The notes beneath the pieces were generated by a model. That model saw only the letters and a program-made list of their open reading frames with translations, ran no database searches and had not been told where the DNA came from. This document shows, one piece after another, positions 9,898 through 21,922 of a stretch of 64,000 nt of DNA (its first letter is position 1; each line of letters starts with the position of its first letter). The stretch spans positions 1 through 64,000 of the forward strand of contig DBRM01000080.1 of NCBI GenBank assembly GCA_002305965.1, read 5' to 3'. The stretch is from Syntrophomonas sp. UBA1368 (GTDB lineage: Bacteria > Bacillota > Syntrophomonadia > Syntrophomonadales > Syntrophomonadaceae). Both the position numbers and the translations under genes were made by a program.

Positions 9898-10976
9898 TTT
9901 GAGCACTCCTTTATCAGATCCATAAACCGGTCAAATAAATAACATGTATCAAGGGGTCCTGCTGAGGCCTCAGGATGAAACTGGGTCGAAAAGGCAGGCA
10001 TATTGTGATATTCAATTCCTTCACAAGTTCCGTCATTGACATTAATGAAACGCAGTGAAGCCTGAGGCGGAAGGCTGTCATTCACAACCGCGTAGCCGTG
10101 ATTTTGAGTGGTGATATATACTCTGCCGGTCATCATATCCTTTACCGGCTGGTTAGCACCTCGATGCCCGTATTTTAGTTTGGCAGTTTCTGCTCCCTGA
10201 GATAAAGCCAGCAGCTGATGTCCTAAACAGATCCCATAGGTTGGTATATTTGCGTTAGCCAGCCTGGCCAGTTCTCCGATAATCCCGGTATTATCCGCAG
10301 GATCTCCCGGCCCGTTGGAAAGCATGATCCCATCGGGTTTTAAGTTTACAATTTCTTCTGCTGTCATACCGGCAGGCACAGTGATGACCTCACAGCCCCG
10401 TTTAAGCAGCTCGCGGCGGATATTCTCCTTGGCTCCGAAATCCCACAACAATACCCGGTATCCGTCCGAAGTTCCTTTTTCCACAGTAATCTCTCTGGCA
10501 GTGACTGTTTGTACAGCATTGGTAATCTTGTAGTTTCGAATTTCAGTCATTATTTCATCCAGGTTATCCAGGTTTGATGTAATTTTGGCATTCATGACAC
10601 CAACCTCGCGTATGATCTTGGTCAACTCCCGGGTATCAATGTCGTGAACACCTACAATATTATGCAGCTTTAAAAAGGTATCAATATCACCCTCACTGCG
10701 GAAATTGGATGGGAACTGACACCATTCACGGACAATATACGCTTTTACTTGCGGAGCCGTACTTTCAAAATCGGCGGGGATGATCCCATAATTACCGATA
10801 AGGGGAAATGTCTGGACCACAATCTGTCCATAATAGCTGGGATCAGTCAAGGTTTCCATATACCCGGTCATCCCGGTAGTAAAGACGATCTCTCCCAGTA
10901 CGTCCCCTGCTGCCCCAAAAGGTTTCCCGCTGAAAATCTGCCCATTTTCCAGAACAATATATCTGTTTTGCTGCAA
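9888..10976 (-). CDS. carA: Carbamoyl-phosphate synthase small subunit
   Basis: Glutaminase subunit that supplies ammonia to CarB. The class I amidotransferase core is visible in [11 protein letters not shown] (nucleophile Cys) and FHPEASAGP (catalytic His). The best start is a TTG at 10976 with GGGTGG six bases upstream, giving 362 residues as in the Bacillus protein; a longer in-frame TTG at 11063 would overlap nadE and lacks a ribosome site. The stop overlaps the carB start by ten bases, so the two subunits are translationally coupled. It follows nadE without a terminator. Confidence 0.95.
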   Translation of the reverse strand: MQQNRYIVLENGQIFSGKPFGAAGDVLGEIVFTTGMTGYMETLTDPSYYGQIVVQTFPLIGNYGIIPADFESTAPQVKAYIVREWCQFPSNFRSEGDIDTFLKLHNIVGVHDIDTRELTKIIREVGVMNAKITSNLDNLDEIMTEIRNYKITNAVQTVTAREITVEKGTSDGYRVLLWDFGAKENIRRELLKRGCEVITVPAGMTAEEIVNLKPDGIMLSNGPGDPADNTGIIGELARLANANIPTYGICLGHQLLALSQGAETAKLKYGHRGANQPVKDMMTGRVYITTQNHGYAVVNDSLPPQASLRFINVNDGTCEGIEYHNMPAFSTQFHPEASAGPLDTCYLFDRFMDLIKECSKCR

Positions 10977-11040
10977 GTCAATCCACCCTTTTTTTATCTT
11001 CAACCTGAGTCGCTTTTTTATCAGGCTTCTTTTGTTCAAA

Positions 11041-12684
11041 CTACACTTCGAATTTTGCTGCAATCGGAATCCTTCTGCCTATTCCAAAAGCTTTTGAGCT
11101 GACCTTTATTCCAGGAGCAGCTTGTTTTCTTTTATACTCATTGTGATTTACAGCCCTGACAACCCATTTAACAGTATCGGGATCATATCCCCGGGAGATG
11201 ATCTCGGCAATGGACAAATTTTCTTCAATATAGTCATTTAATATTGCATCCAATACTTCATAAGGCGGCAGTGTATCCTGATCTTTCTGCCCCGGTCTCA
11301 GTTCCGCAGAAGGTTCCTTCTCAAGCGTGGCAATTGGAATAATCTCCTTTTCTTTGTTTATATAACGGCTTAGTTTGTAAACCATGGTTTTCGGCACATC
11401 AGAAAGAACGCACAATCCACCGCACATATCCCCGTATAATGTACAATATCCCACTGCCAGCTCGCTCTTGTTTCCGGTCGACAATACCATTCCGCCCAGC
11501 TTGTTGGCAAATGCCATCAGTATATTTCCGCGAATGCGGGCCTGGATATTTTCCTCTGTAACGTCAGGCTTGCTGCCCGCGAAATGATCCTTAAGACTGT
11601 GCATATAAGCTTCATAAACAGGCACAATGGGAATAATTTTCAGATCAATCCCAAGGTTCCCTGCCAGACTCCGGGAGTCTGCCACACTGCCTGCAGATGA
11701 ATACCGGGAAGGCATGGAGATCCCCAAAACATTTTCCCGTCCGAGAGCTTCTGCTGCCAGAACTGCAGTCAAAGCTGAATCAACACCCCCGGAAAGCCCG
11801 ATGATTGCACGAACAAATCCGGATTTTTTGAAATAATCACCAATACCTAACACCAGTGCATTATACAAAGACTCCATATGCTGTTCAGGCTCCAGACAGC
11901 TTTTCGGCGGGTCTTCTGTATCAAAAGTATAAACGGCTTCCCGGAAAGCCGGTAAACGCTTAAGAATTTCCCCCTGTTTATCAATAATCATGCTTCGCCC
12001 GTCGAAAACAAGTTCATCATTTGCACCGATCTGATTCACATAAATAAACGGTATCCTATATTTAATGGCATGATTTCTGAATATCTCATACCGTAAATCT
12101 TCTTTAGCCAGATAGTAAGGGGACGCGGAGATATTAATAAATATTTCTGCCCCCTGCTCAGCCAGTTTTTGCTGCGGATCGGTAAAATATCTCCATTCTG
12201 CAGGATGCATCGCGGGAATATTCCATGCGTCCTCACAGATTGTAATTCCCAGACAACTCCCCTTAAACATAACGGTTTTAACACCTGAAGCCGGAACGAA
12301 GTACCTGCTTTCATCAAAAACATCATAAAAAGGCAGGAGTGATTTATGCTGCTTAAAGAGAACTTCCCCGCCGTATACCAGAACAGCTGAGTTATATAAA
12401 CCTTTGCCGGTACCAATTTCAGACTCTAAAGGCATACCAAACAGTATTCCCAGGTCAGGATAAGCTTTGGATGCCAGTAATATTTCCTGCAAAGCTTCAC
12501 GGGTCCGGTTGATAAATCCGGGTTTTCCCAGCAGATCCCTGGGTGGATAGCCGGTCAGATATAATTCAGGAAAAACGATCAGATCAGTCGTAAAGTTATA
12601 TTGTTTAACCACATCAAGAAGTCTTGCTGTATTTCCGGTAATATCTCCTACGATCGGATCGATCTGAACAATAGTGATTTTCAT
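11041..12684 (-). CDS. nadE: Glutamine-dependent NAD+ synthetase
   Basis: Amidates nicotinate adenine dinucleotide to NAD with glutamine as nitrogen donor. The 547-residue product is of the two-domain type: an N-terminal nitrilase-like glutaminase (about 1-260, with FPELYLTGYPP and GITICEDAW carrying the Glu and Cys) and a C-terminal synthetase with the PP-loop GLSGGVDSA near residue 293. AGGTGA lies ten bases before the ATG. It is inserted between gltD and carA, in keeping with the glutamine theme of the cluster. Confidence 0.95.
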   Translation of the reverse strand: MKITIVQIDPIVGDITGNTARLLDVVKQYNFTTDLIVFPELYLTGYPPRDLLGKPGFINRTREALQEILLASKAYPDLGILFGMPLESEIGTGKGLYNSAVLVYGGEVLFKQHKSLLPFYDVFDESRYFVPASGVKTVMFKGSCLGITICEDAWNIPAMHPAEWRYFTDPQQKLAEQGAEIFINISASPYYLAKEDLRYEIFRNHAIKYRIPFIYVNQIGANDELVFDGRSMIIDKQGEILKRLPAFREAVYTFDTEDPPKSCLEPEQHMESLYNALVLGIGDYFKKSGFVRAIIGLSGGVDSALTAVLAAEALGRENVLGISMPSRYSSAGSVADSRSLAGNLGIDLKIIPIVPVYEAYMHSLKDHFAGSKPDVTEENIQARIRGNILMAFANKLGGMVLSTGNKSELAVGYCTLYGDMCGGLCVLSDVPKTMVYKLSRYINKEKEIIPIATLEKEPSAELRPGQKDQDTLPPYEVLDAILNDYIEENLSIAEIISRGYDPDTVKWVVRAVNHNEYKRKQAAPGIKVSSKAFGIGRRIPIAAKFEV

Positions 12685-12710
12685 TGGCCTTAATCACCTC
12701 TAAAATTCCA

Positions 12711-14192
12711 TTACTTAATGGTACTGTTACCCGTCAGGAACTTGTCAACTTCCCGGGCTGCCAGTTTGCCTTCCTGGATTGCCCAGGCGATCAGGCTCTG
12801 CCCGCGGCGCATATCACCGGCGGCAAATACTTTTTCTGCACTGGTTTCGAATATTTCGTATTCAGCCAGTACATTGCGTTTATCATCCTTAAGCTGCAGT
12901 TCCTCCAGAAGTTTCTCTTCTGGTCCGGCAAACCCCAGGGCCAGAAGCACCAGATCCGCAGGCCATCTTTTTTCACTGCCGGGGACTTCCACGGGTTCCA
13001 GAATCCCGGCAGAATTTTTAAACCAATTCACGTCAACGGTATATACCGCCTGCACCCGGCCCTGGTCGTCTCCCTCAATCTTTTTGGTTGATAGCAGATA
13101 ATGCCGGGGATCTTTGCCGGAAATAGAGATTGCTTCCTCCTGTCCATAATCCACCTTCTGTTTGCGCGGCCATTCCGGCCAGGGATTGGAATATTTTATG
13201 CGGCGGTCCGGTGGTTCCGGTTGGATTTCAAATTGATGGATGCTCTTACAGTGCTGCCGGATAGCAGTTGCCACACAATCCGTTCCGGTATCTCCGCCGC
13301 CGATAACGATCACATTTTTATCCCGGGCGCTTATGTTGATACTGTCGTATTCGTTTCCATCCAATAAGCTTTTGGTATTGCTCCTCAAGAATTCCAGCGC
13401 CAGGTACACCCCTTTAAGATCATGTCCTTCTACCTGCAATCGTCTGGCTTTGCCAGCTCCGGTACATAAAATCACCGCATCAAAGTTCGCTGCCAGATCC
13501 CTGGCTGGCAAATCAGTACCGATTTCTGTATTGAGAACGAATTTGATACCCGCAGCCTGCATTAATTCTATGCGCCTGGCAATAATTGATTTGTCCAGCT
13601 TTATGTTGGGAATTCCGTACATCAATAAGCCGCCGGGACGATCATCACGTTCGAATATTGTTACATCGTGGCCGACAGCATTCAGGTAGTGGGCTGCAGC
13701 CAAACCGGCCGGGCCGGACCCGACTACCGCCACTTTATAACCGGTAGCTTTCGCCTTGGCCGGTCTAACCCAGCCTTCGGCAAATGCTTTCTCGATGATT
13801 TCATATTCAATATTTTTTATCGTTACCGGTTCCCAGAGATATCCGACTGTACATGCTCCTTCACAAGGAGCAGGACAAACGCGGGCGGTAAATTCGGGAA
13901 ACGGATTGGTACGGATCAGCCTTTGGTAGGCTTCTTTCCATTGCCCTTTGTAAACCAGATCATTGAACTCCGGAATCAGATTATGGAGCGGACACCCGGA
14001 AGTCATTCCGTTTAACATTACACCGCTTTGGCAAAAAGGAACGCCGCAGTTCATACACCTTGCCCCCTGAGTACGCAGCACATTTTGATCCTGGGGCATC
14101 CTGATTTCATTCCAATCCTTGATTCTGTCTTCAGGAAGCCGTTGATCTGATTCAACTCTGGGGTATTCCAAAAATCCTGTTGTCTTTCCCAT
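12711..14192 (-). CDS. gltD: Glutamate synthase small subunit
   Basis: FAD and iron-sulfur subunit that passes NAD(P)H electrons to GltB. The N-terminal cysteine groups RCMNCGVPFC and CPAPCEGAC bind the 4Fe-4S clusters, GSGPAGLAAAHYL binds FAD and VIGGGDTGTDC the dinucleotide. The start is taken at MGKTTGFLEYPR because AGGTGG is seven bases upstream; the ATG two codons earlier is too close to it. Length 493 is typical. Only 13 bases separate it from gltB. Confidence 0.95.
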   Translation of the reverse strand: MGKTTGFLEYPRVESDQRLPEDRIKDWNEIRMPQDQNVLRTQGARCMNCGVPFCQSGVMLNGMTSGCPLHNLIPEFNDLVYKGQWKEAYQRLIRTNPFPEFTARVCPAPCEGACTVGYLWEPVTIKNIEYEIIEKAFAEGWVRPAKAKATGYKVAVVGSGPAGLAAAHYLNAVGHDVTIFERDDRPGGLLMYGIPNIKLDKSIIARRIELMQAAGIKFVLNTEIGTDLPARDLAANFDAVILCTGAGKARRLQVEGHDLKGVYLALEFLRSNTKSLLDGNEYDSINISARDKNVIVIGGGDTGTDCVATAIRQHCKSIHQFEIQPEPPDRRIKYSNPWPEWPRKQKVDYGQEEAISISGKDPRHYLLSTKKIEGDDQGRVQAVYTVDVNWFKNSAGILEPVEVPGSEKRWPADLVLLALGFAGPEEKLLEELQLKDDKRNVLAEYEIFETSAEKVFAAGDMRRGQSLIAWAIQEGKLAAREVDKFLTGNSTIK

Positions 14193-14205
14193 GATCATTC
14201 CACCT

Positions 14206-17200
14206 TTATGCCTTTCTCTGCGCCTCTGCCTTCGAGTCCAATGTCAGCCTTCCTGTGGTTTTTCTCTTTTGTTTATCTGATTTGCCGGACATTTCCGTTA
14301 TGATCTGCTTATATACTTTCGGTATAACTCTGGTAAATCTGGGCAGATAATTCTCCCAATCTTCAAGCACTTTCTTACCCAGCGGGCTTCCCGTATAATC
14401 AACATGCCTGCGGAGCATGGCTTGAATTTCGTTTATTTCTTCCGGGGAATCAATTTTCTCTAAAAGCACTATTGATTTATTGCAGATTTGTTCATTAAAA
14501 TCCAGGATATAGGCAATGCCTCCAGACATACCGGCTGCAAAGTTACGACCGGTATGACCAAGGATCACCACTTTACCTCCAGTCATATATTCGCAGCCAT
14601 GGTCCCCTACTCCCTCAACAACCGCATTGACACCGCTGTTTCTTACACAGAATCTCTCCCCGGCAATGCCGCTGATATAAGCTTCTCCTGAAGTTGCACC
14701 ATAGAAAGCAACATTGCCGATAATTATATTTTCATGGGGTACAATACCTGATCCCCGCGGAGGATATACAATTATCCTGCTGCCTGACAAGCCTTTGCCG
14801 ATATAATCATTGGCATCTCCTTCCAGTTCCAGGGTCATGCCCCGGGGTGTAAAAGCGCCGAAACTCTGGCCTGCCGAGCCTACAAAAGTAAGCTTGATTG
14901 TGTCATCGGGAAGTCCTTTCTCACCATATCTTTTGGTTATTTCACTGCCAGTCATGGTGCCTACCACCCGGTCCACGTTGTTGATCTTCAGTTTAGCCCG
15001 GATCGGCTTTTGATGATCGAGAGCAGGCTGGCACATTCTAAGCAGTTTACGGGCATCCAGCGATTTCTCCAGCAAGTGGTTCTGGGGCAGTATTTTACTG
15101 CGGCCAACATTAGCCTCGGCATAAGGCTGGTATAAAACCGGTGAAAGATCAAGCTGGGAAGCCTTCCAGTGTTTTATGTCTTTATTCTTCAGCTTGTCAG
15201 TTCTCCCCACCATCTCCTTTACCGTCCTGAACCCAAGCCGGGCCATAATTTCCCGCATTTCTTCAGCGACAAAGCGCATATAGTTCTCCACATGTTCCGG
15301 CTTACCGGCAAAGTTCCTGCGCAGCGTCTCGTCCTGAGTAGCGATTCCCACCGGACAGGTATTCAGATTGCAAACCCGCATCATAACACAACCAATTGCT
15401 ATCAACGGTGCAGTAGCAAAGCCAAATTCTTCTGCTCCCAGCATGGCCGCAATAACAACATCCCGGCCTGACATGAGTTTACCGTCCGTCTCCAAAGTAA
15501 CACGATCCCGCAAACGATTAAGGACCAGCGTCTGGTGGGTCTCAGCCAGCCCGATTTCCCACGAGAGACCAGCATTCCTGATACTGGTGCGGGGTGAAGC
15601 ACCGGTTCCGCCATCATAGCCGCTGATCAGGATGACATCAGCTTTTGCTTTGGCAACCCCGGCAGCAATTGTTCCTACTCCTACTTCTGCTACAAGTTTT
15701 ACACTTATGGCGGCATCACGATTGGCATGTTTTAGATCGTGAATGAGTTCGCCCAAATCTTCAATAGAATATATATCATGATGCGGCGGCGGTGAAATAA
15801 GATCTACCCCGGGAGTGGAATGCCTTACCCGGGCAATCTCCGGATATACTTTTTCGCCGGGCAATTGCCCGCCTTCTCCCGGTTTCGCCCCCTGCGCCAT
15901 TTTTATCTGAATTTCGGAAGCATGCACCAAATAGCTGCTGGTAACTCCGAACCGTCCTGATGCGACCTGCCTGATGGCGCTGCTTTTTAAATCTCCATTT
16001 TTATCAGGCTTATTACGGACGGGATCCTCCCCGCCTTCGCCGCTGTTGCTTTTTCCCCCCAACCGGTTCATGGCTATTGCCAAACATTCATGGGTTTCCT
16101 TGCTGACGGAACCATAGGACATGGCCCCCGTCTTAAATCTCCTGACAATGGATTCAACCGGTTCAACTTCTTCGATAGGAATGGTGTCACCAGGGTTAAT
16201 ATTAAAATCCAGCAGACTTCTTAAGGTATATACTTTTTCTTCATTTGTCTTCCTGGAGAACTCCTTGAAAAGCTTGTAATCGCCTTCCCGGCAGGCACGC
16301 TGCAGCAAATATATCGTTTCCGGGTTATAAAGGTGTATTTCTCCATTTTCCTTGCACTGAAAAACCCCCCCTGACTCCAGCGTATCCCGGCAAGGATCGT
16401 TTTGATCAAAAGCACTTTTATGACGAATCTGACTTTCCTGGGTGATTTCCTCCAGTCCAATCCCTTCCAGTCGTGAAGGGGTCATGGTAAAAAATTTGTC
16501 AATAAGTTCCCGCTTTAGTCCCACCGCTTCAAATACCTGGGCGCCGTGATAGCCGCGCATGGTGGAAATACCCATTTTGTTTATCACTTTGAGCATTCCT
16601 TTTACAGCTGCTTTGATAAAATTCTTTTGGGCTGCTTCGAAACTCAAACCATCTAAACCTTCCTGTTTACAAAGGTAACGAATAGTATCGAATGCCAGAT
16701 AAGGATTTATGGCAGTAACACCATAACCCACCAGGGTACAGAAATGATGCACCTCGCGTGGCTCGCCCGATTCAAGAACAATTCCCACATTGGTCCTGGT
16801 CCCATTTCTGATCAGATGGTGGTGCAGCCCGGATGAAGCAAGTAAAGCCGGTATCGGAGCTAAACTGTCATTGACGCCCCGGTCCGAGAGAATAATGATA
16901 TTGGCACCATCACTGATTCCCATGTCCGCTTCGCGAAAAATTCTTTCCAGTGCTTTGTTCATTGCTCTGACCCCTTCGGAAGCTTTATAGAGTATTGAAA
17001 TGGTAACCGGCTTGAAGTGGTTATTATGCAAACCTTTCAGGTTATGAAGCTGCTTGTTGGTTAGGAGCGGATGCTCCAGAAGAATAAAGGCTGCATTGCT
17101 GTGGTTGGGGTCCAGCAGATTCCCTGCACTTCCTAAAGGCAAACTGCTTGAAGTTACAATTTCTTCTCTTATACCGTCAATAGGCGGATTTGTAACCTGG

Positions 17201-18774
17201 GCAAAAAGTTGTTTGAAATACAGGTAAAGCATTTGTGGATTTTCGGAAAGCACTGCCAAAGGTGAATCCATACCCATTGAACCCACCGGGTCAGAGCCAT
17301 TCAATGCCATAGGCTGTATGGTCTGATAAATATCTTCAAAGGTATACCCGAATGTCTTCTGCTGCTCTGTGAGGCTTGTTTTTTCTGCTTCTTCTTCCAA
17401 CAAAGCATCAGGTAAATCAGATAAATTGATTATATGCTGCTGATTCCAAGCCTGATATGGGTGTAAACCAGCAATTTCACTCTTGATTTCATCATCGGAT
17501 ATGATTCTCTGGGCTTGCGTATCTATAAGCAGCATCTTCCCCGGTTCCAGCCGGCCTTTATATTGAATGCTTCCCGGCTCAATGGATACTACGCCAACCT
17601 CTGAAGCCATGATGACCAGGTCGTCCTTTGTCACATAATACCGGGCCGGCCTCAGGCCATTCCGGTCCAAAACCGCACCGATTACAGCACCGTCTGTAAA
17701 GCCAATCGCTGCAGGTCCGTCCCATGGTTCCATAATCAAGTTATTAAATTTATAGAACTCTTTTCTCTCTGCGGAAATCTGGCTATTTGTTTCCCAGGGT
17801 TCAGGAATCATCATCATAACGGCATGAGGAAGCGACCGTCCGGTCAGATAAAGAAATTCCAGACAGTTGTCAAACATGGCGGAGTCACTTCCTGACTCGT
17901 CAATGATCGGATAAATCTTGGTCATATCCTCAAAAAGCGGGGAATCGATTACCTTTTGGCGGGCCTTCATCCAGTTGACGTTGCCGCGCAGGGTATTTAT
18001 TTCACCGTTATGGACAATATAACGGTTTGGATGCGCCCTTTCCCAGCTGGGAAATGTGTTGGTGCTGAATCTTGAATGTATCATGGCTAATGATGATTCA
18101 AAATCCAGATCGGACAGATCCAGATAAAAGCTGCGCAGTTGTTCAGCTGTAAGCATGCCTTTATATACTATGGTTTTTGATGAAAGGCTGGCAATATAGA
18201 ACGAGCCCCCCTTTTCTTCGCACATGGGAATGATTGTTTTTTCTGCTCTTTTGCGAATGGTATAGAGCTTCCTTTCAAAATTCATATCATCAGGCTCTTC
18301 TTTGTCTCTGGCAATAAAAACCTGAATGAAACGAGGCATTGCTGATTGTGCACTGATACCAATATTGGTCTTGTCGATGGGAACTTCTCTCCACCCCAAT
18401 ATCTCTTGACCCTCTTCACGGGCGATCTGTTCGAAGGTTTCCATCTGGGTCTTTCTGAACTCATCGTAGCGATGGGCAAATATCATGCCCACCCCATAGC
18501 CGCCTTTTTCCGGCAGGTCAAAACCAAGTACGCTGCATTCCCTCTTAAAGAAATCATGCGGTATCTGCAGCATAATACCGGCTCCATCACCAGTATTTTC
18601 ATCCGCACCGCTTGCACCTCTGTGGCTCAAGTTTTCCAATACAGTCAAAGCCTCATCAATAATGTGATGGGACTTTTCCCCTTTGATATGAGCCACGAAC
18701 CCCATGCCGCAAGCATCATGCTCATAAGCCGGATCGTAAAGCCCTTGTTTGATTGGCAATCCATAATTACTCAT
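14206..18774 (-). CDS. gltB: Glutamate synthase large subunit
   Basis: Makes two glutamates from glutamine and 2-oxoglutarate. The protein is 1522 residues. The mature N-terminal nucleophile is Cys22 in HDACGMGF after removal of a short propeptide. It is followed by the glutaminase, the central domain, the FMN-binding synthase domain with the 3Fe-4S motif [12 protein letters not shown], and the GXGXG C-terminal domain. AAGGGTGG precedes the ATG. With glnA directly upstream it forms the GS-GOGAT pair. The 267-base leader carries a terminator and an ANTAR-like hairpin. Confidence 0.97.
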   Translation of the reverse strand: MSNYGLPIKQGLYDPAYEHDACGMGFVAHIKGEKSHHIIDEALTVLENLSHRGASGADENTGDGAGIMLQIPHDFFKRECSVLGFDLPEKGGYGVGMIFAHRYDEFRKTQMETFEQIAREEGQEILGWREVPIDKTNIGISAQSAMPRFIQVFIARDKEEPDDMNFERKLYTIRKRAEKTIIPMCEEKGGSFYIASLSSKTIVYKGMLTAEQLRSFYLDLSDLDFESSLAMIHSRFSTNTFPSWERAHPNRYIVHNGEINTLRGNVNWMKARQKVIDSPLFEDMTKIYPIIDESGSDSAMFDNCLEFLYLTGRSLPHAVMMMIPEPWETNSQISAERKEFYKFNNLIMEPWDGPAAIGFTDGAVIGAVLDRNGLRPARYYVTKDDLVIMASEVGVVSIEPGSIQYKGRLEPGKMLLIDTQAQRIISDDEIKSEIAGLHPYQAWNQQHIINLSDLPDALLEEEAEKTSLTEQQKTFGYTFEDIYQTIQPMALNGSDPVGSMGMDSPLAVLSENPQMLYLYFKQLFAQVTNPPIDGIREEIVTSSSLPLGSAGNLLDPNHSNAAFILLEHPLLTNKQLHNLKGLHNNHFKPVTISILYKASEGVRAMNKALERIFREADMGISDGANIIILSDRGVNDSLAPIPALLASSGLHHHLIRNGTRTNVGIVLESGEPREVHHFCTLVGYGVTAINPYLAFDTIRYLCKQEGLDGLSFEAAQKNFIKAAVKGMLKVINKMGISTMRGYHGAQVFEAVGLKRELIDKFFTMTPSRLEGIGLEEITQESQIRHKSAFDQNDPCRDTLESGGVFQCKENGEIHLYNPETIYLLQRACREGDYKLFKEFSRKTNEEKVYTLRSLLDFNINPGDTIPIEEVEPVESIVRRFKTGAMSYGSVSKETHECLAIAMNRLGGKSNSGEGGEDPVRNKPDKNGDLKSSAIRQVASGRFGVTSSYLVHASEIQIKMAQGAKPGEGGQLPGEKVYPEIARVRHSTPGVDLISPPPHHDIYSIEDLGELIHDLKHANRDAAISVKLVAEVGVGTIAAGVAKAKADVILISGYDGGTGASPRTSIRNAGLSWEIGLAETHQTLVLNRLRDRVTLETDGKLMSGRDVVIAAMLGAEEFGFATAPLIAIGCVMMRVCNLNTCPVGIATQDETLRRNFAGKPEHVENYMRFVAEEMREIMARLGFRTVKEMVGRTDKLKNKDIKHWKASQLDLSPVLYQPYAEANVGRSKILPQNHLLEKSLDARKLLRMCQPALDHQKPIRAKLKINNVDRVVGTMTGSEITKRYGEKGLPDDTIKLTFVGSAGQSFGAFTPRGMTLELEGDANDYIGKGLSGSRIIVYPPRGSGIVPHENIIIGNVAFYGATSGEAYISGIAGERFCVRNSGVNAVVEGVGDHGCEYMTGGKVVILGHTGRNFAAGMSGGIAYILDFNEQICNKSIVLLEKIDSPEEINEIQAMLRRHVDYTGSPLGKKVLEDWENYLPRFTRVIPKVYKQIITEMSGKSDKQKRKTTGRLTLDSKAEAQRKA

Positions 18775-18871
18775 ATTACCACCCTTATTGGTCGTGTGAT
18801 TTTAAATCTTTTCTCAGACATTCTAAGGCCGCGGGGATTTCAGCCCGGCGGCAGACACCCGGCGGTTCTGC

Positions 18872-18915
18872 AAAAAAGAAAAAAGGTCCCCAACAACAAA
18901 CGTTGCCGAGGACCT
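18872..18915 (-). terminator. Attenuator terminator in the gltB leader
   Basis: A 14-pair stem with wobbles (18884-18915, loop GTTT) is followed on the minus strand by two runs of six T residues. It lies about 100 bases before the gltB start and 126 bases after the glnA stop. Confidence 0.75.
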
Positions 18916-18952
18916 CATCGCCCATAGATCAATATTGATTTCACCATGCAGA

Positions 18953-18970
18953 GGATACGCCATTGCATCC
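18953..18970 (-). promoter_or_regulatory. Candidate ANTAR-binding hairpin, gltB leader
   Basis: Six pairs (GGATGC with GTATCC, one wobble) close a loop AATGGC with A1 and G4. It lies 37 bases upstream of the terminator stem, so it would correspond to the first hairpin of a two-stem ANTAR target. A clear second hexaloop overlapping the terminator was not found. Confidence 0.55.
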
Positions 18971-19041
18971 ATCAGCATCATTTTATATGCTTCCCGCCAA
19001 GCAAGCAAGATCTAAGGGAAAGATATAATGTATACATTGAA

Positions 19042-20370
19042 TTAAAATTTACATAGGTAGTTGCTGACTTCCCAGGGGGTTACCTGAATGTTGTAATCAT
19101 TCCATTCTTCCAGTTTGCCCTGCCGGAACTTTTCATATATGTGACTTCCCAATGCTCCTTGAATCAGTTCGCTGCCATCCAGTTCATTTATAGCTTCCAG
19201 CAAATTGCCGGGAAGACTTCCAATGCCCAGCATTTGCCGTTCCTCTTCCTCCATTTTATAAATATTACGATCAACTGCTGCCGGGGGTTCTATTTTGTTC
19301 TTAATACCGTCCAGCCCGGCTGTAAGCATTACCGCCAGGGCAAGATACGGGTTGCAGGTTGGATCCGGATTCCTCACTTCGATACGCGTGCTGGCCCCTC
19401 TTTTAGCCGGAACTCTTACCAAACAACTTCGATTGGCTCCTGACCAGGCAATATTGACCGGGGCTTCATATCCGGGAACCAATCTTTTGTAAGAATTTAC
19501 GGTAGGATTGGTTATTGCTGTGAAAGAACGAGCATGCTTTAAAATGCCGCCCATGTAATATCTGGCTGTATCACTCAGTTGATCAGCTCCATTCGGATCA
19601 TAAAAAGAATTCTGCCCGTCCTTGAACAAGGACTGGTGGGTATGCATGCCCGAACCGTTGATGCCGAAAATCGGTTTGGGCATAAAAGAAGCGTGTAATC
19701 CATGGCGCTGTGCGATAGAGCGGACTACCAGCTTGAATGTCATAATGGCATCCGCCACAAGCAAGGCATCACCGTATCTGAAATCAATTTCATGCTGTCC
19801 GGGAGCTACTTCATGATGGGACGCTTCAATCTCAAAACCCATTTCTTCCAAGGTGGTATCCATGTCCCGACGGGCATTTTCTCCCAGGTCAGCCGGGGCC
19901 AGATCGAAATAACCAGCCTCGTCCTGAACCTGAGTAGTAGCATGGCCTTTTTCATCAGACAGGAATAAGAAGAATTCAGCTTCCGGACCTACATTCATTG
20001 TATAGCCCAGATCATGGGCTTCTTTTAATACTCTTTTTAAATTATTGCGGGGACAGCCCATAAAAGGGCTGCCATCTGGCAGATAGATATCACATATCAG
20101 CCGGGCTACCTTCCCATTGGCAGAACGCCAGGGAAAAATCACAAAGGTGTCCAAATCCGGTACAAGATACATATCCGATTCGGAAATATCAGCAAATCCG
20201 TTGATCGAAGAACCATCAAACATTATTTCCCCATCCAGGGCTTTTTCCACCTGGCTGATGGGTACAGCCAAATTTTTCATGACGCCGGCGATATCTGTGA
20301 ACTGCAGTCTTAAAAATCTTACATCATTCTCTTTCACCAGTTTGAGAATATCCGCTTTTTTGTTTTTCAT
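19042..20370 (-). CDS. glnA: Glutamine synthetase, type I
   Basis: Makes glutamine from glutamate, ammonia and ATP. The 442-residue length and lack of the long adenylylation-loop insertion place it in the GSI-alpha group typical of Firmicutes. Visible signatures include [18 protein letters not shown], the His of [14 protein letters not shown] and the [17 protein letters not shown] block. AAAAGGAGAG precedes the ATG. It has a long leader with promoter, terminator and a hexaloop hairpin and is followed by gltB. GlnR sites were not recognised, so antitermination is the more likely control. Confidence 0.97.
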   Translation of the reverse strand: MKNKKADILKLVKENDVRFLRLQFTDIAGVMKNLAVPISQVEKALDGEIMFDGSSINGFADISESDMYLVPDLDTFVIFPWRSANGKVARLICDIYLPDGSPFMGCPRNNLKRVLKEAHDLGYTMNVGPEAEFFLFLSDEKGHATTQVQDEAGYFDLAPADLGENARRDMDTTLEEMGFEIEASHHEVAPGQHEIDFRYGDALLVADAIMTFKLVVRSIAQRHGLHASFMPKPIFGINGSGMHTHQSLFKDGQNSFYDPNGADQLSDTARYYMGGILKHARSFTAITNPTVNSYKRLVPGYEAPVNIAWSGANRSCLVRVPAKRGASTRIEVRNPDPTCNPYLALAVMLTAGLDGIKNKIEPPAAVDRNIYKMEEEERQMLGIGSLPGNLLEAINELDGSELIQGALGSHIYEKFRQGKLEEWNDYNIQVTPWEVSNYLCKF

Positions 20371-20565
20371 TCTTTATCTCTCCTTTTAAGTTTTTATTCA
20401 ATCGTTCTTAATCAATAACTCAGGCCAAATCCTTATATAATCTTCGATATGGTTCTTTTTCCTGGTCTGGTTTTCTGCTTTGATATTTTTAATGATGTCC
20501 TCAGACTTACAATCAATAAATTTTCAATCTATCCGTTTCTGCCACAATTCATCATCACCTGCCCC

Positions 20566-20621
20566 AAAAAAATAAGTGCCCGCAGCATTGACCCAAACCA
20601 ATCAGGTCTTCGCGCAGACAC
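20566..20621 (-). terminator. Attenuator terminator in the glnA leader
   Basis: GTGTCTGC and GCGGGCAC pair over eight positions (20576-20583 with 20614-20621), with an inner GACC/GGTC stem, and are followed on the minus strand by TTATTTTTTT. It lies about 195 bases before the glnA start and downstream of the likely promoter. Confidence 0.65.
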
Positions 20622-20629
20622 CTTCGTCT
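20616..20629 (-). promoter_or_regulatory. Candidate ANTAR-binding hairpin, glnA leader
   Basis: AGAC and GTCT close a six-base loop GAAGGT; outer TTCG/CGAA pairs can extend the stem across a small bulge. G is present at loop position 4 but position 1 is G rather than A. The 3' arm is also the 5' arm of the terminator, the same arrangement as in the asnB, amt and glnB leaders. Confidence 0.45.
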
Positions 20630-20659
20630 CGAATTTATCTTTTCTTTTTTACAAGTACA

Positions 20660-20687
20660 AGTATATGTTACTTACGATAAAATACAA
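20660..20687 (-). promoter_or_regulatory. Possible glnA promoter
   Basis: TTGTAT (20682-20687) and TATACT (20660-20665) are 16 bases apart, reading toward glnA. Transcripts would begin just before the hexaloop hairpin. The -35 match is weak, and the conserved 12-mer at 20704-20715 may mark another promoter. Confidence 0.35.
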
Positions 20688-20728
20688 TAGCTATTTCCTT
20701 ATAATATTGTATACCTATATTTTGCAGG

Positions 20729-21904
20729 TCAGAAGCTTACTTTTCCCAAAACCGAATACATCCGCTCAAAAGCCTCAGCGATCCTGGCTTTATCAGCAGT
20801 CAGCGCAATCCTGAAATAGCCTTCACCATGCTTGCCGTAACCGTTGCCCGGAGTTATCACAACAGACGATTTTTCTAAAATATACTCGGCAAAGCTATCG
20901 GAAGTAAATTCTGGCGGAACTTTGGCCCAAAGATAAAAACTGGCTCTGGGATTATCAATTTTCCAGCCCATCCGTTCCAGTCCTTTGATTGCCTCATCTC
21001 TTCTTTCCTGATAGATCATTTTCATTTTGCTGACCGAATCCTGAGGGCCGCTTAAAGCCTCTATAGCTGCATATTGAACCGGCTGAAATACTCCTGAATC
21101 TACATTGGATTTAAATCTACCCATAATTTCAATTGCTTCCTTGTTGCCAACAATCCAACCTATACGCCATCCCGTCATGTTATAGGTTTTTGATAATGAA
21201 TGAAACTCGATTCCCACCTCCTTTGCACCTTCAGCCTGCATAAAGCTCGGCATTTTAAGACCGTCAAAACTGATCTCTGAATAAGCTGCATCATGACAGA
21301 CCAGAATGTCGTATGATTTGGCAAATTCAACTGCCTCATTAAAGAAGCCAATATCACATACTGCGCCGGTGGGGTTGTTGGGGTAATTTATAAACAGTAA
21401 TTTTGCTCTCCTGGCTGCCTCGGAAGGTATATCTGAAAATTGAGGCAGAAATTTATTCTCTTCTGTTAAAGGTAATATATATGGCTGCCCATTCGCTAAA
21501 AGGGTAGCAATATTATAGACCGGATAAGCCGGATCAGGAATCAGGCTTATATCTCCGGGATTTAAGAACGCAAATGCTACATGGGCCAGCCCTTCTTTGG
21601 AGCCCAGCAGTGACACTACTTCCTTTTCAGGATCCAGTTCCACATCAAAGCGCTTTTTATACCATCCGGCCACTGCCTGGCGGTAAGCCAGCAGCCCAAC
21701 TGAACTGGGATAACGGTGATTTTCCGTGTCATATACGGAGGCAGCAATTGTGTCTATGATATTTTTAGGAGTTGGTATATCAGGGTCACCTATTCCTAAA
21801 TTAATCACGTCACGGCCTTCCGCCTGTGCCTGGGCAATTTTTCTTTCAATACGGGCAAACAAGTAGGCAGGTAAATTCTGCATTGCATTATTTGCTGTTA
21901 TCAT
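20729..21904 (-). CDS. dapL: LL-diaminopimelate aminotransferase
   Basis: PLP enzyme that converts tetrahydrodipicolinate directly to LL-diaminopimelate with glutamate as amino donor, bypassing the acylated lysine routes. The 391-residue class I/II aminotransferase has the PLP Lys in [14 protein letters not shown] and the YPNNPTGA block. The specific assignment rests on family resemblance and on its place directly after dapF, the next enzyme in the pathway; another aspartate-family aminotransferase is a weaker alternative. GGGAGG lies before the ATG. The dapF gap is 18 bases. Confidence 0.85.
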   Translation of the reverse strand: MITANNAMQNLPAYLFARIERKIAQAQAEGRDVINLGIGDPDIPTPKNIIDTIAASVYDTENHRYPSSVGLLAYRQAVAGWYKKRFDVELDPEKEVVSLLGSKEGLAHVAFAFLNPGDISLIPDPAYPVYNIATLLANGQPYILPLTEENKFLPQFSDIPSEAARRAKLLFINYPNNPTGAVCDIGFFNEAVEFAKSYDILVCHDAAYSEISFDGLKMPSFMQAEGAKEVGIEFHSLSKTYNMTGWRIGWIVGNKEAIEIMGRFKSNVDSGVFQPVQYAAIEALSGPQDSVSKMKMIYQERRDEAIKGLERMGWKIDNPRASFYLWAKVPPEFTSDSFAEYILEKSSVVITPGNGYGKHGEGYFRIALTADKARIAEAFERMYSVLGKVSF

Positions 21905-21922
21905 ACAATTTCCTCCCTGTCA

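Noticed and set aside
9888..11063. Longer carA form starting at 11063.
   Set aside because: The extra 29 residues are Lys/Arg-rich, overlap nadE and lack a ribosome site; the TTG at 10976 fits family length.
18823..19008. A 61-codon open frame on the minus strand through the gltB leader.
   Set aside because: It crosses the hexaloop hairpin and the terminator, has no convincing ribosome site and no family resemblance. The RNA structures explain the sequence better.
20398..20523. A 41-codon stop-free stretch on the minus strand in the glnA leader, preceded by another short open stretch in the same frame after a single TGA.
   Set aside because: It reads like protein but has no start codon in frame and no ribosome site. 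It may be a gene remnant or chance; not reported as a gene.
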